NCBI GenBank assembly: GCA_001661515.1
Contig: LUVW01000020.1
Coordinates: 310,001 to 374,000, forward strand
Length of the DNA stretch: 64,000 bases
Direction: 5' to 3'
Source of the DNA: Capniomyces stellatus
Taxonomy: Eukaryota > Kickxellomycota > Harpellomycetes > Harpellales > Legeriomycetaceae
The position numbers were made by a program, and so were the translations under genes. Positions within the stretch are counted from its first letter, which is position 1. The number at the start of each line of letters is the position of its first letter. Shown here one piece after another: positions 23,006 through 35,421 of this stretch. A model generated the notes under the pieces. It made no database searches. It was not told the DNA's origin and saw only the letters and a program-made list of their open reading frames with translations.

Positions 23006-26000
23006 ATGATTGTAAAGAAGATTTTAAGGTTAAATGAGGTAAGATACTGTAATGAAGGGGGAGTGGGTGGGAGTGTTGTTTCGGGAGGTGCATTAAAGTA
23101 AATATAGTGAAAATGAATTATGGAAATAGAACTGTTTGAACTGTAAATATAAGATAAAATGTATATGTTCGTAATGTGTTGTAGTCTGTACTTTCGGAAT
23201 TCCGGGTTGTTGAGCTAAAATCGGTGATAGATTACTTGATTAGGACTATTCAAGTGCAAATATATAGCGAAATGAAAAAAGAAAAAAAGGCGGAAATGGT
23301 GCATGGTATATTCACTGTAGTGTCTGGTATTCTCAAGAACAGAACGCTGCCAGAGTATACGAAACTGGTATCTTTTATATGTTCATTAAGATTTGCAACT
23401 GTTACGAGAAGCAGTCCATTTACGCATTTTATATGGAGAGACAATAAAGAATACCCAGTAGTATATGTGAATTTGGAGGCGGGAGTGGATTCGTATGGAC
23501 AAAGGAGTGAAAATGGTTCGGAAAGGGCGAATGGCACAGAGCACAGCCCAGGAAATGGTACTTATCCGGGCAGAGTGAGTAATGCGAGTACCGGATATAA
23601 TGCAACGATCTCAAGGCAGACAGGCTCCAATTTGGGGTTTGTGTTAAACGGGGTGGCCACAGCAACGAACTTGCCGGCAGTGCTAGGTAGAGAGAATGGA
23701 GTCAATAGCAGCAGCAATAACAGTCAAACGTTGAATTTACCATCGTTTTCAGCTTTATCAAATTCCAACAATAACCAAGCAAGCACGTTTTCGATGTTTG
23801 ATAAGCTAAAGTTTGTTGAATTCCCCTTTTTTACAATTGAAAGGGTTATTGGAAAGGCACAGGTGTTGGAGGATTCGCAGAAAATACCAAAGTCGGTTTC
23901 GTGGAGCCTGGACATCAAGGAAGACAGCAAAAAGTTTGATAACAAGTAAATAGCAGGCGAATGTTAATAGAAATATATACAGGATGATCTTTGAATGATA
24001 CTTGCTGGCAAGATTAAAAATAAAAAATTGATGGTATAGCTGCAAATGCCGAGTGCTATAATTTTTATTATTATTATTATTATTATTGGTAGAAACGAAA
24101 GTCAGGAAGAGTATCGGACAATGCTGTACATTTGTTCGTTAAACAGTGCAAACTCGTCATACTTGCCAAAGAGTGGCGGGGCACAGCTAGAATACCCTGC
24201 TGTGCTGGAGGTATATGTGAACGGAAGAAAGCTAGAGTTACCTAGCAAAAGACCGAAAACAGCACAGGTTCTGCCTATAGATTTTACAAAGTTGATTGTG
24301 GCAGACCCCAAAATAACCAATACGTTGACAGTGGCAACGATTACTGATAAAAGAAGCGTGGCAGTGGTTTACATGACGAAAATAAAAGCAGTAGAATCTA
24401 TAATTAGAGGCATGAGGTTGACAAACACTATTGCCAAAAAGGAAGTTTTTGAAAAGATGAAAAATGGTTCTGGTGACGACGACATTATAGAGACAGGGTC
24501 AACACTGTCGTTAAAGTGTCCGCTTGGGCTGACAAGGATTTTTACGCCGATAAGGTTTCGCGGGTGTGATCACAACCAGTGCTTTGATGCAGAAACGTTT
24601 TTTGAAACCAACAAGATCTTTCCAACTTGGCAATGTCCAGTCTGCTCAAAGTACTACAAAGGCTGGAAGGAGCTGTATATAGACGAGTATTTTGAGGACT
24701 TGTTGGAAAAGGCGCCAGGAGATTTAGACCAAATCAGGATAGACCCAAACGGGCTATTCGAAGCAACCGAGCCAACCCCTACAAACGAAAGTAATAGAGG
24801 CAAGGTGAAAAAAGAGCAGTACAATAATCAAGACGACAGCAAAGCCGAAAAAACTATACAAGAACTGCTGAAAAATGCCGCGAATGTTATCTTGAATACA
24901 GGCTCAAACAAAAGAAAGCACGATTTGACCATTGACTTGAACAGCAGCGATGACGAGGGCCAACGCAACGACACACATCAGCTGGATGCTGGGTTTGAAG
25001 TAGAGGAAGAAGAAGAGGTGCTTATTGGAGGAAATATAAACACCCATAGCATAAACAAAAATGTTTTAATTGGACAAGCAGAGCCAAACAGCATTAACGC
25101 AACTGGCGGGGCTTACACCAACACCACCACATTAGCTGCTCCCAACAATCTCAGCAATCCAACATCCACTGCAAATACAAATCCCAATGTGTCCAATAAT
25201 AGCGTAGCACGTATTCTAAATGCAACAGCCACAGCAAACCCTGGCTATAACCCAGATCAAAACCAGCATCAACATCAACATCAACATCAAAACCAAACCC
25301 ATACTTATTCCTCAACGACCTCAAATATCAATGTTTTATTAAATCCTAGGGAGATGTATGGCCAAATTTTACCCAGTGGGAATTACAATAACACAAATGT
25401 TCAAAGCAATGTTGCGAGACCGCCTCTAACGAATCCCCGCTCTCAGGCGGCAAATGTAGCAACAGCTCGGGAAATGGATAGTACCAGATATGACAGCAAC
25501 TATAGCAATACTCGTTATAATAATGATACTAGCAGTGGCGGTAGTGGAAATCCCCAAAGTACCCAACCTGCAGTTATAGATCTGACTTTAGAATCTTCGC
25601 CTCCACAAGGATCAATTAACTCGCCCACAAACCAAATAAACCATACTTTCAACAATCACATTGAAAATAACAGAACTAGCACTAATACAACCACTAATAC
25701 AGCCATGAATACAGCAAATAATACAGCCACGAATACAGCAACTAATACAGCAACTAATAGCGATAAAAACTACAGGTTGGAATTAAACAAAACTCCTGTT
25801 CCACCCGTGATTAGCGCGCAGACTCTTTTAGACAACGACGAGTACTACAGCGATTTCTTTGACAACATTGAGTTTGACTTGGACAAGCTGCAGGAACAGC
25901 GAAACGCCGAGGCTTTGACGGCAAAACAGAATGGACAAACTAACGTCGACAACTACACTGGCGCCAATAGCACCAAAAACGGTTTTGGTGGCCACAACAA

Positions 26001-26181
26001 CAACAAAGTCGCTAGCGATTTGGATAAAAACCTTGAAAATGAACTGTACGGATTTGACGAAGTTGATGTTGACATTGGTTTATTAGAAACCATCGATAGA
26101 GTAGAAATGAACTATATCTCACAATCACAATCACAATCTCAATCTCAAACCCCGAGCAACCCAATCAACAGTTCTCATTAA
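23006..26181 (+). CDS. Siz/PIAS-type SUMO E3 ligase
   Basis: Three exons: 23006-23038, 23185-23945, 24093-26181, giving 960 aa. The short N-terminal part (KKILRLNE then VVELKSVIDYLIRTIQ) resembles a SAP DNA-binding motif split by the first intron. Residues about 215-375 form the PINIT domain (FPFFTIERVIGKAQVLE ... PAVLEVYVNGRKLELP). Residues about 400-455 are the SP-RING: LKCPLGLTRIFTPIR, then CDHNQCFDAETF and WQCPVCSK. The long C-terminus is Asn/Thr/Gln-rich and carries two SUMO-interaction-like motifs, LTIDLNSSDDE (about 542) and VIDLTLESS (about 757). PIAS/Siz proteins bring Ubc9-SUMO to nuclear substrates, including septins and PCNA in yeast. The start is the least certain part: the first exon is 11 codons and no in-frame upstream ATG was found. 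The second intron ends in an ATT repeat. Confidence 0.88.
24064..24088 (+). repeat. ATT repeat at the 3' end of a SUMO-ligase intron
   Basis: About eight tandem ATT units end 2 nt before the GTAG acceptor (exon starts at 24093). The repeat replaces the usual polypyrimidine tract. Confidence 0.8.
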
Positions 26182-26395
26182 ATCGCCAACACCTCTTTTT
26201 TATTTGGATTTCTAGAATGTTTTATTATTTTTATTATATTCTTGTTTTGTATAGAGTTGTAAATTAAATGGCGTATTGAAGAATAGAATACAGGTTCAGT
26301 ATACAAAGGATGGGCTATTTGTTAACTAAGCTAGGAATTAGATTACAGGCCAATTTAATTCTGAAAATTATTGCAAATGTCAACATTCTCGTTTT

Positions 26396-28415
26396 TCAAT
26401 CATATCTGGTTCTGTGGTAGTCGTGGTGAACTATGCTTGTATCATGGTTTTTTATGTGGTTGCTGTACAGCTCACCACCCTTCCTCCCATAAAGCTGTGT
26501 ATTCATTGTTGAACCTGTGTTTATTCTTCTGATTCCACTAAAGTACTCTCCCGAATATGAGTTTCTCCGTGTGCTGTTTCCTTCGAGCTGACCAAGCTGT
26601 CCAAGCTGTCCAAATTCTTCAGGCTCTGTTGTCATTACCCCAGCCTCCTTTGTTACTTTAAATAGTCGTGGGTACACAAATCCATCGTTATACTCTTTGC
26701 TTACTTGCTCTACCACCAACTGACGATCTTTGCTCTGTCTGATAAACATCTTGGCCAGAAAATTGTTCTGTTGTACCAAAATTTACGTATGTATTAGTAA
26801 AAGTAATGAAAATTCATGGTTGGAATTAAGTTTAAGACCGCCAAACAAACGTTAATTAATCTTTATCTACACATCCAGATCTCTTTTCAACAACAAACAA
26901 AAAAAAACATGAATTTAAACCGCCATTACCTGAAACCCAATCGCCACAGAAATTGGAACCAGATAAAACCAGTTGGTGCTACTTGACAACGAAATCACCA
27001 ATAGTTGCAGCGGCGACCACCAGCTATTCAAAGTTTATACATAAATAATATGAGTTCATATCGAGAGAGAAAATAAAAGCAATTTTTTTTTTTTTTTTTT
27101 TTTTTTTGAGAAAACAACCAGTATTTTTGTTAAATCTACTTTTCATTTTTTTTAAAACTTCATAATCGGTTTACAAGTAAAGTGACTTGCCAAAACAAAT
27201 GCAGATTGAAACTGCTAGGATTCCAAATATCTAGTTCATACATGGTATTCACGTCACCTTCTACCCTCTGCACTCTACCTTGAGCTGATCCCAGCATCGA
27301 GCTTCTATCCAGAAATACATTGTTTAGGCCAAGTATCTACTACACAACACCTTCATTCTTGATTTCAACCATAGAAATAAAAGTAAAGCAATAAATAAAA
27401 AAAGAGAAAGAAGAAGGGAAAGAAAAAAAACAGCAAGAACACCTACATTAGCCAGCCGTATATACCGCTTAAACTGGACTCTTGGTCCAAGCTATCCTTG
27501 ACATTTCTCAAACAAGCTTTCTTTTCCCACCCCTAATCCACACAGTTATTTATATGTATGAAGGTTTTTTTTTTTTTTTTTTTTTTACCNNNNNNNNNTT
27601 TTTTTTTTTTTTTTTTTTTTACCAATCCAATGTACATATGTATAGTTACAAAAAGCCTGCAAACACACTGATAGTATACACTTGCCTTGCTTGGCTCTCC
27701 ACTTAACTGGTATGTTCTAAAGCTAGTAAACACCGCTTTGGCGTTTAGTAGACTTAAAAGCATCAGTAAGCACTCGTACACTCCGTACTAAGAAAGTTGG
27801 TGGTAATAGCAGCAACAACAGCAGTATCAGTAAAGTTAGTTAGGGTTAGTTAGTTTACACAATTCTAAAACTGCCGTGTTGTAAGCATGTTCTACTTGCC
27901 CATACGGAATGATTGCTTTGCACTAATTTATCTGTGTGTCCTGTGTTGCTTAAAATTGCTTGGTCGGCCCTGGACTGTTTGCTTTCGTTGTGTAGCCGCG
28001 ATATGTGCAGAATAATTTGCAAACAATTCAGTAGCACCACCGTTGGCCAACTATTAAACAGGATAAGAAGAGGAAGGAAAAAAAAGTTGTTACGGTTGTT
28101 CTAGTCCTAGTACAGCAGTATATCGTAGAAATATATCCTAATAACTGCATGGCAGTCTTATCGTTGTGGGTTTGTTTTGGTATCAACACATTTCTCTCTT
28201 GCAAAATGTATAACTTCCAAAAAAAAAAACAAAAACAAAAAAAAAAGTTCTTTAGCAGTTGAAGGTTGGAGATAAAAAAAAAAGAAAAAGAAGAAAACTT
28301 ACACCGCAGTATTAACATGGTCCTCCCATTCATGATACTCGAATTTGTCGGCTACAGCATAATACTTGTCTTTTCCCTGGTCGATTAATTTTTCGTAAAC
28401 ATTTTTTCGATTCAT
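26396..28415 (-). CDS. Nur1/Mug154-like inner nuclear membrane protein (DUF2418-like)
   Basis: Six exons: 28415-28303, 28050-27906, 27787-27686, 27496-27447, 27023-26930, 26767-26396, giving 291 aa in consistent phase. An N-terminal FEYHEWEDH segment precedes a hydrophobic span (VWPTVVLLNCLQIILHI); a second hydrophobic part follows (YECLLMLLSLLNAKAVF), then a long one around WWSPLQLLVIS and FYLVPISVAIGFQ. After the membrane region comes KDRQLVVEQVSKEYNDGFVYPRL, the part that most resembles the C-terminal signature of the Nur1/Mug154 family. Yeast Nur1 pairs with Lem2/Heh1 at the inner nuclear membrane and helps tether rDNA and heterochromatin. The family call comes from pattern memory and is moderate. 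The third intron begins with AAG|GCAAGT, a GC-AG intron, and holds the assembly gap. It is convergent with the SUMO ligase gene, with 214 bp between them. Confidence 0.65.
27590..27598. other. Assembly gap (9 N) flanked by duplicated poly-T/ACC
   Basis: Nine N characters sit between two near-identical stretches, each about 22 T followed by ACC. The gap lies inside the third intron of the Nur1-like gene, so it should not affect the coding sequence. The duplicated flanks suggest two contig ends that overlap and were not merged. Confidence 0.95.
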
Positions 28416-28949
28416 TTTTTTTCTACTTAGTGTGCTTGTTGTTTATGTTGTGTGTATATGTGCAAATACTTGGTTCGGGTTGGTGTTTTACAAAAAGAAA
28501 AAGAAAAAGGCAAGCGGGCGGTTCGGTATTTGGGTATTTGGGTAACTCTGTTGATTATATACTAAAGCTGCACGTTTCGTCGTTTATCCAACACTTTTTT
28601 TTAATTAACGAAATGTTTAAATCGAATGTTTTTTTTTTGTTGAAGTGTTCTCACTTTATTTTATTTTTTTGCTTTTCTGTTTTATCAATTTACGTAAAAT
28701 GGCCAAATAAAAACATTGACTTTCCCAAAACCCACCGAAAGAAGTAAAGAAAAGACGAGATGTTGAGTTTTAAAGCTCGTGTAATCGTCAAATTGAAAGT
28801 AATAATAATTGATATAAATTTTGGTTTGATTGAGCGTTTTTTTTATTTATTCGCAGCATTACAGTATTGTTAAATTTTTCTTGAAAAATATTTTAAAAAC
28901 ACAAGGAAAAAAAAAACAAGTGTGGTGGAAAGGTAGATAAAAGCCAAGG
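28416..28949. other. Divergent promoter region, Nur1-like and IMPase-like genes
   Basis: 534 bp between divergent start codons. AT-rich with poly-T runs; no further features recognised. Confidence 0.5.
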
Positions 28950-30224
28950 ATGGACGAGTTATTGAAAGAAAGTTTGGAATATGTGATAAAGATGGTTGTG
29001 CTTGAGGCGGGGCCAATTTTTCTTGAGGGGTTTTGGAGGGTTGGTCGGTTTGAAAGCGAGGCAGATTTGGGAATGGAAAATAAGTCTGGGAATGAGGCAG
29101 ACTGTGTGACAAAAGCAGATCGGATGGTTGAACAGGTGATCTTCAATGCTTTGAAGAGCAAATACCCAACACATCGGTGAGCTGACAGGTTTTTCTTTGT
29201 TTTTTTGGTTTTTGTTTTTGCAACTACATGCGCACACACACAGATATACTTGCATACACAAGCAAGTTAACGCCGAAATCGAGACTGTTACTAAAGTTAT
29301 TCAAGTGTTGTTTATTTCTTTTTTGTTTTTTTTCCAATTGATAGGTTTGTTGGCGAGGAAAGTTTTTCTGGGGAAGTTGCATTCAAGTATAACGATGAGC
29401 CAACGTGGATTGTTGACCCAATTGATGGAACAAACAACTTTGTCCACCATTTCCCGCTAACGTCGATAAGTGTGGCGTTGGCAATAGAAAACAAGCCAAA
29501 ACTCGGGGTTGTGTACTTGCCGGTTCTTGACGAGTTGTATTATGGGACGATAGGAGGTGGGTCGTTTATGGTTCCAAACGCAAAACTAAAAATCACAACG
29601 GCGTTAGTAGGGGCGGATACGTTGTCGAGCGTGGGGATGAGGTTGCCGCTATACAAAAGCGGCAATCTGAACACGATAACTTCGCTGTCGCAATGTGCGG
29701 TAATAACGGAGCACGGGTCAGACAGAAGTTTCAAGACTATTACGAGCCGGATTGAGACGATTAACAGACTGCTTCAGGCTGACAAAACACAAACGGGAGA
29801 CTGTGTTGGTGTGCAGAACTTGCGGGTTTTGGGCGGTGCAGCAGCAGATCTATGCTATGTTGCACGGGGGTCAGCCGATATTTACTTTGAAAGCGGGCCA
29901 CACGTTTGGGACTTTGCTGCGGGGTACGTTATTGTTGTTGAATCTGGTGGTGCAGTGTTTAGTGGTGAGGGAAGGTACAAATCGGGCGAAGCAATCAGCA
30001 CTAACCCGGCTGGACACAATGAACTTGTAGCGTTTGATATGTGGAAGCGCAGCGTTATTGCTATTCGGTACATTCCCGATCAAACTGTTTGCAACAACAA
30101 CAACAGTGCGGATAGGGGGGAAAGCAAGGGAGAAAAAGTGTTGGGCAATGACATGCAGAAAAGACTGGTTAGCCAGATGCTGGATGCAATAGAGCATATA
30201 GAGTACGCGCCTGATGGCGAGTAA
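28950..30224 (+). CDS. Inositol monophosphatase family enzyme
   Basis: Two exons, 28950-29176 and 29345-30224, joined in phase by a GT-AG intron, giving 368 aa. The lithium-sensitive phosphatase motifs are complete: VTKAD early, GEES (about 79-82), WIVDPIDGTNNFVHHFP (about 95-111) and HVWDFAAG (about 258-265). The acidic residues in these motifs bind the catalytic Mg2+ ions. Family members dephosphorylate inositol monophosphates to free inositol, the last step of inositol synthesis and recycling. The protein is longer than the usual 260-300 residues: an insert-like segment at about 140-220 and a C-terminal extension of about 70 residues with Asn and charged runs. A role with other sugar phosphates or quinate-pathway intermediates cannot be excluded. 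Confidence 0.92.
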
Positions 30225-30391
30225 ACCAAGTTGATGCAAAGTGAAATGAGCAAAGCATTAGGCACTTTGTGAATTTTTTTATTTTATTTTAATTTTTCTT
30301 ATTGATAATTAAAAGAATAACAACAACAAAAACAATAATAATAATAGTGATGGTAAAAACAAAGTAAAACTGAATAAAAGTAAACAGAAAA

Positions 30392-33300
30392 TTACAAAAT
30401 TTTGACAAAACCAAATTGAGACTTGGCGAGCCATTCGGTAACAACATCAAAACCAACACCAGCATCACCGTTACCAGAGCTTCTGTCGTTAACTTGTTTG
30501 AGCTGGTCAATGTAGGCAAGATAGTTTTGTGAGTTCCAGTTCCCGTTCCCGTTCCCGTCAGCCGAGAGACCCTGGGCGGCTTGGATGGTTGAGTTTGAAC
30601 TGGTTGTTGGTGGGTGGGATTCGAGGAACACCAGTTGGTTGGCTCGACACAGCAAACAAACTAGCCTATCATTTCCTGAACCAGAACCAACCTCACCACT
30701 GCTGGGATCAACTGGATTGCTGGTGTTTAGTTGGTTTGGAGACGACGTCGTTGAAATTCCAAAGCTAGAACTTACATTGGTACTGGCATTAGTATTGGTA
30801 CTAGGACTGTTTCCGGTTTCAAACATGCCACCACCAGCAGCAGCAGACCCAACACTAGCGCTGATCTGGGCACTAGATTTGGGATTAGCGTTACCACTGC
30901 TGCCACTGGCGCTATTTAAACACCTCAAATGGTACGAGTGCTTACACAAAAAATGGACTGTTGGGAGGCTTAGTGGAGCCAAGCAAGAGGAACAAGACTT
31001 TGTTGGGGCAAATATTATTGGCTCAGTTTTAAACGCATTGATCTCATCAGACAACTTGTTCATTTCGTTCAAGTAAACATCAAGCTGCATCTGGCACTCG
31101 GCCTGCTCAGCACCCTCACTCTCAAATATCTTGGCAAGGTACGGCCTAACCATACCCAAAGTCACAACGGAAGCTGAATCTGTATCCAAGAGTGAATTCT
31201 GGTCTGGATGGGTTGTTTGAGAGGAAACAATTGATATCACTTGGACTGGCGTCAGAATCTTGTGGGTTTGCACACTGGCCAGCAACGACTCTAGTGCATA
31301 CTTGCGCAAATCCACCTCATCTAAATCATCTGCGTCCGCGTGTCCCCCGCCATTGGAGATGTTACCATCGGTGTTTCCAGAGTCCTGGAGCTTGCTGGCA
31401 GCATACTTGTTGTCAGAGTAGAAAACAAGCTGGCTTGATGAAAACCAGGATAGAGCTGTTGTGTACAGTTTTTCGTTGTTTCCGCTTGACAAAACCAGCT
31501 GCAAAATGTCATCCACACACTGCTTCAGCTTGGCCGGGTCGCTGGTCATTGACGAGTGGCTCCTCAGCGTTTCAAAGTAAAATACCAGCAACGACATCGA
31601 ATTGTCCTTTTTCAACGACAACACCAGCATCATACCCTCCTCAAAATCGGCCATTGAACACAGCATGTATATGTAGTCGTGGTCCAGCCTGCCTGTTGAT
31701 GCCAGCAGCATAATCAGCTTCACCGCCTTTTCTCTAGAGCTGGTCTGGTTCCTCCTTTCATTGCCCTCGCCACTCTCCTCAAAGCACGTCAAGTACAACT
31801 CCAACAACGTACTGTACACCAGCTGTACCTGCTCAGCTGCGTCCTGCCCGCCTTCTTTGGGGATCTGGGGCTCAGCCATATCAATCCCCCATATATCAGC
31901 CAACCACCTCTCCAGAAACTCCACCAGTCTGCCAGAGTGGCCATTGAACAGGTGGGTAAACTCAGTTGGACAGTACTTGTTCGACTCGGTACCTTTGCAA
32001 AGTTCCACCAAACACTCGATAAACTTGTCGGGGACATTCCTGACTAAAACCCTGCCTATCCCCAAAACAACCTTTACAAACTCCGCATGTTCAACCTCGC
32101 CTCTGATTTTGCCCAGACTCTCCATTGCCTGCTCATAGTCTTGCAGCTGGTATACCAGAATCTCAACCACCATCTTCATCATCCCAAACTTCCTTGCTAT
32201 TTGCAGCGCCGTCTTCATGTGCCCCTCTTTTACGCACACTTTGATCGCCTGGTCTACATCAAACTGCATCCCGCTGCTCTCCAGAAACCGCGTCAGTTTG
32301 TCCTCTCTTCCGCTCTTTGCATAGCACGTCAGCAGCAACATTATATGGTCCGAGTTTGACTCTTGCTTTTCATACAGCTTCTCCAGGTACATTTGCATCT
32401 GGTCCAGGTACTGCGCCTCCAAAAACTTGCATATCACATACGACGCCTCTATCTGCCCTATTGTACTTATATACTCCATCACCGCCATATCTGCCTCGTT
32501 CTTTTCCATCAAGTAGTCTCCATACTTTTGGTGTATCTGCGCCATCAAATACCCGCTATCCTTTGCACTCCCGTCCCCCCCACTGTTCTGCCCCACTTTT
32601 ATTGCCAATGGATACTGGTGTTGCTCATACAACATCTCCAACTTACTGCCCAATTGGATCTCCTCAAAGTAATCAAACTACATTTACATTTACATTTACA
32701 TTTATACTTCAGTTTGAATTTACTCTACTTGTTAATACTATCGGTTCTGACACCTCTACATATTCTGTCTACTCACCGTTCCTGTTCCCCCAACTACAAA
32801 TACCCCATTCCAGTTAACCGCTACTCCCCTGACCCCTCCTGCAAGAACAAGACTTGCTGCCACCAACTTGTTCTTGATATCAACTATCGCAAACTTTGTT
32901 GGTCTCTTTCCAACTTTGCTCGCGTTTCTTTTCCCCCCTTGACCATCTCCACTCTCTACCATTGACTCTACTGTCACTACCAACAAGTATTGCCCATACT
33001 GCTTTACAACCAGCTTGCTTCCCTCATACGCAAAACACGGTCCTCGCCCATCCGCTGTGTAAAAGTACACCGCTTCGTCTTGCCCAACAACCAACTCTCC
33101 AGACTCATTAACCGTACTCCCTCCTATCCCACATCCCCGTGACTCTAACACCGTCTATTAAACATCAATCGGTTGATTACTATGACTTCCTCGCTATCCT
33201 ACCATTGCCTTTTCTTTTCTTTTTCCTATTAAACCCATATCCTACCTTTTGCTCTTCTTCCACCATCTGACTAAACAGCAAGGTTTGCCCAACCGTTGTA

Positions 33301-34493
33301 ACAAACAGAACCGAACTCCCTTCTCCAGATATCGAATAATGTACATCTACATTTTTTTTTCATTTTTTATTATTATTCATAGTTTTATTTGGTTAATGCT
33401 CCAGTTTGTCATTTATCGCACCTTAAATTCTTTCTCTTTTTTTATCTTTCTTTTCTCCCTCATTTAATTCTATTTAGCTCGCTTCCAACCGTACTTGTAA
33501 TCGGCTCTTCAGACTGGTACACTTTAACTTGCTTCATCGCTTTTCCCTTTGTCAAATCTCCCTTAAACACCAGTAATTGCCCATTTGCAAACCCGATCGC
33601 CAATTGTTTGAATTCATGGCTTGCTGATATTGCCGTCAACTACAATTTTGTTCACTTGTATATTTAGCCTTTAAACACCCCCTTTATACATTTGATCTTC
33701 CTAAACACACATCCTACTAAACAACCTAATCCGACTTACTGGGTACTGTATTGATTCAGGCTGGCTTATAGACACGCTTTTTACTTTTAGCTTTTCCCGA
33801 TCCAGTATATTCTCTCCCCCATCATCCCGCTTTGCAAATTTACTTGCCACCTTTGTTAATTTCCACACCTGTATTACTGGGCTTGAATCCCTTGTAGAAT
33901 CCTCCTATTTTACAGCACCCCCAAATTCATTTGTATTCTCACAAACACAACAACTCCAAATACACAACAACCTCAAATACACATATCGTTTTCAAGTCCA
34001 TCCCCCCTCAGCTCTACTCAATTACATCTGCTTACCGATACTGTGATCAAATGTTTCAGCTTGACATTGTACAGAAAATGAATAACCCTGCTCCCTCCCT
34101 CTTCAAAAGCAACCAAAAACTTGCTATAGTTCAGTTCGCTGTCAAATATATACACCCATCCTTTTTCATCCGATATAAATATATACTCTCCTCCAGCCGA
34201 GTACACTAGTATGTTTTTCTCCTACAACGTTATTCCATTCCAAGTTATTACCCCATCAAAAATATTAAAAACTAACACCACCACCACCGCCACCACCATT
34301 CCTCCCAAATCTTTCACATCAAGCCAAGTATAGCTCACATTAGTTTAGCTTTACTGCAATTACTTTTTTTTATTATTAATTCTTTTTACAACAGAAGCAT
34401 GTACAGGCTAAAGCTTACATGGAATATTTTTGGCAGATTCAATAAACTGTGCTTTTTAAAGAAATTGAACTGCCTTAATTGAAACCCGCTCAT
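30392..34493 (-). CDS. VPS11: Vacuolar protein sorting protein VPS11 (CORVET/HOPS core)
   Basis: Seven exons: 34493-34419, 34221-34036, 33904-33740, 33639-33495, 33346-33246, 33154-32777, 32677-30392, giving 1,111 aa. All introns are GT-AG and in phase. The N-terminus (RQFNFFKK) and beta-propeller-like part (QLAIGFANGQLLVFKGDL, YFYTADGRGPCFAYEG) match VPS11. The large last exon carries the alpha-solenoid with clathrin-heavy-chain-like repeats (for example QYGDYLMEKNEADMAVMEYI-like, ALQIARKFGM). A C-terminal RING-H2 begins at about 912 with CSSC ... CKHSYHLRC, but its last CLLC pair lies at about 1024, after some 85 residues of Ser/Asn/Gly-rich sequence. VPS11 is a shared core subunit of CORVET and HOPS tethers at endosomes and vacuole. 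It converges with the IMPase-like gene, with 167 bp between stop codons. Confidence 0.93.
32679..32706. repeat. ACATTT repeat abutting the last VPS11 3' splice site
   Basis: On the coding (minus) strand about four AAATGT units run directly into the TAG acceptor of the last VPS11 intron (exon starts at 32677). The last unit itself supplies the acceptor, AAATGTAG. Confidence 0.85.
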
Positions 34494-35421
34494 TTCTTCC
34501 TTGCTTTTCTTCTTTATTGCTTTTAATGTCTCGTCTTTCTTTTTATCCAAGTTGTACGTTACAGGTATCTATTACTAATTTTGAATTTGAGTTTGAACTT
34601 GGATTTGAATTTGAATTTGAATTTGAATTTGAAATTATATGTATATATCTGGACAAACAAAGTCTATAAAACAACCGCAATTGCAACAAACAGGGTGTGA
34701 ATTTGAGAACTAAGCGATTGTTGAGCTTGAAATTAAGCCTGCTTACAGTTTTGTGGAAATTCTAATAACAGCATAATGTTTTGACTTATTTTATTGAATA
34801 AAACTTGGCTCCAACTCTGCTTTATTCTAATTGGTTTTTTTTTAGCTTACTTGGCTTTGCTTTCAACTAAATTTAAGTGCTATTTTCGGTACAAGTCCCT
34901 AGTACTCCAAACCAAACCTCCTCCACCCCTCAAACCCCACCCACATTTTACATTTAAACCTCAACCTCAACTTCAACAAACGTCATGTTTTAAATTCCTA
35001 CCTCACCTATAACGCCTCTTGGCTGCAAGTTATCACGTTTTATGTATAATATTATTCTCGACTTGACTTTTTACCTGAACATAACTTTTACCTTGTGTAA
35101 TCTCATACAACAATGTCATTTAAATAAATAAAGTAAATTCGAATTTTCAATAGTAAACTAATCAAAATAACTAATTGCTCAAGTGCTACCAACAAAACGA
35201 CTGAAACTAGAAAAGCAAAGAATAGCAAGGAAAATGCAAAAGCAAAAGCTTATAACAAGACAAAATCAGTGAGGATAAAAAAAAAAAATAGGAAAAAAGA
35301 AACTAAAAGTTACAAGGTTAAAAGCGCCAATTTCGCTACTTTTAACACTTTTTTTCCCTTGATTTGGCTAGCCATTCACAAATACTTTGCTACCCAGCTC
35401 TCAGCAGAACACTTTCAAAAC
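34494..35421. other. Intergenic region, VPS11 to ETF alpha
   Basis: 928 bp between two minus-strand genes. It should hold the VPS11 promoter and the ETF alpha 3' end. It contains a TTTGAA repeat at 34580-34633 and a CCTCAA-rich patch near 34961. No gene seen. Confidence 0.5.
34580..34633. repeat. TTTGAA hexanucleotide repeat upstream of VPS11
   Basis: About eight tandem TTTGAA units with a few substitutions, about 90 bp upstream of the VPS11 start codon. Confidence 0.8.
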
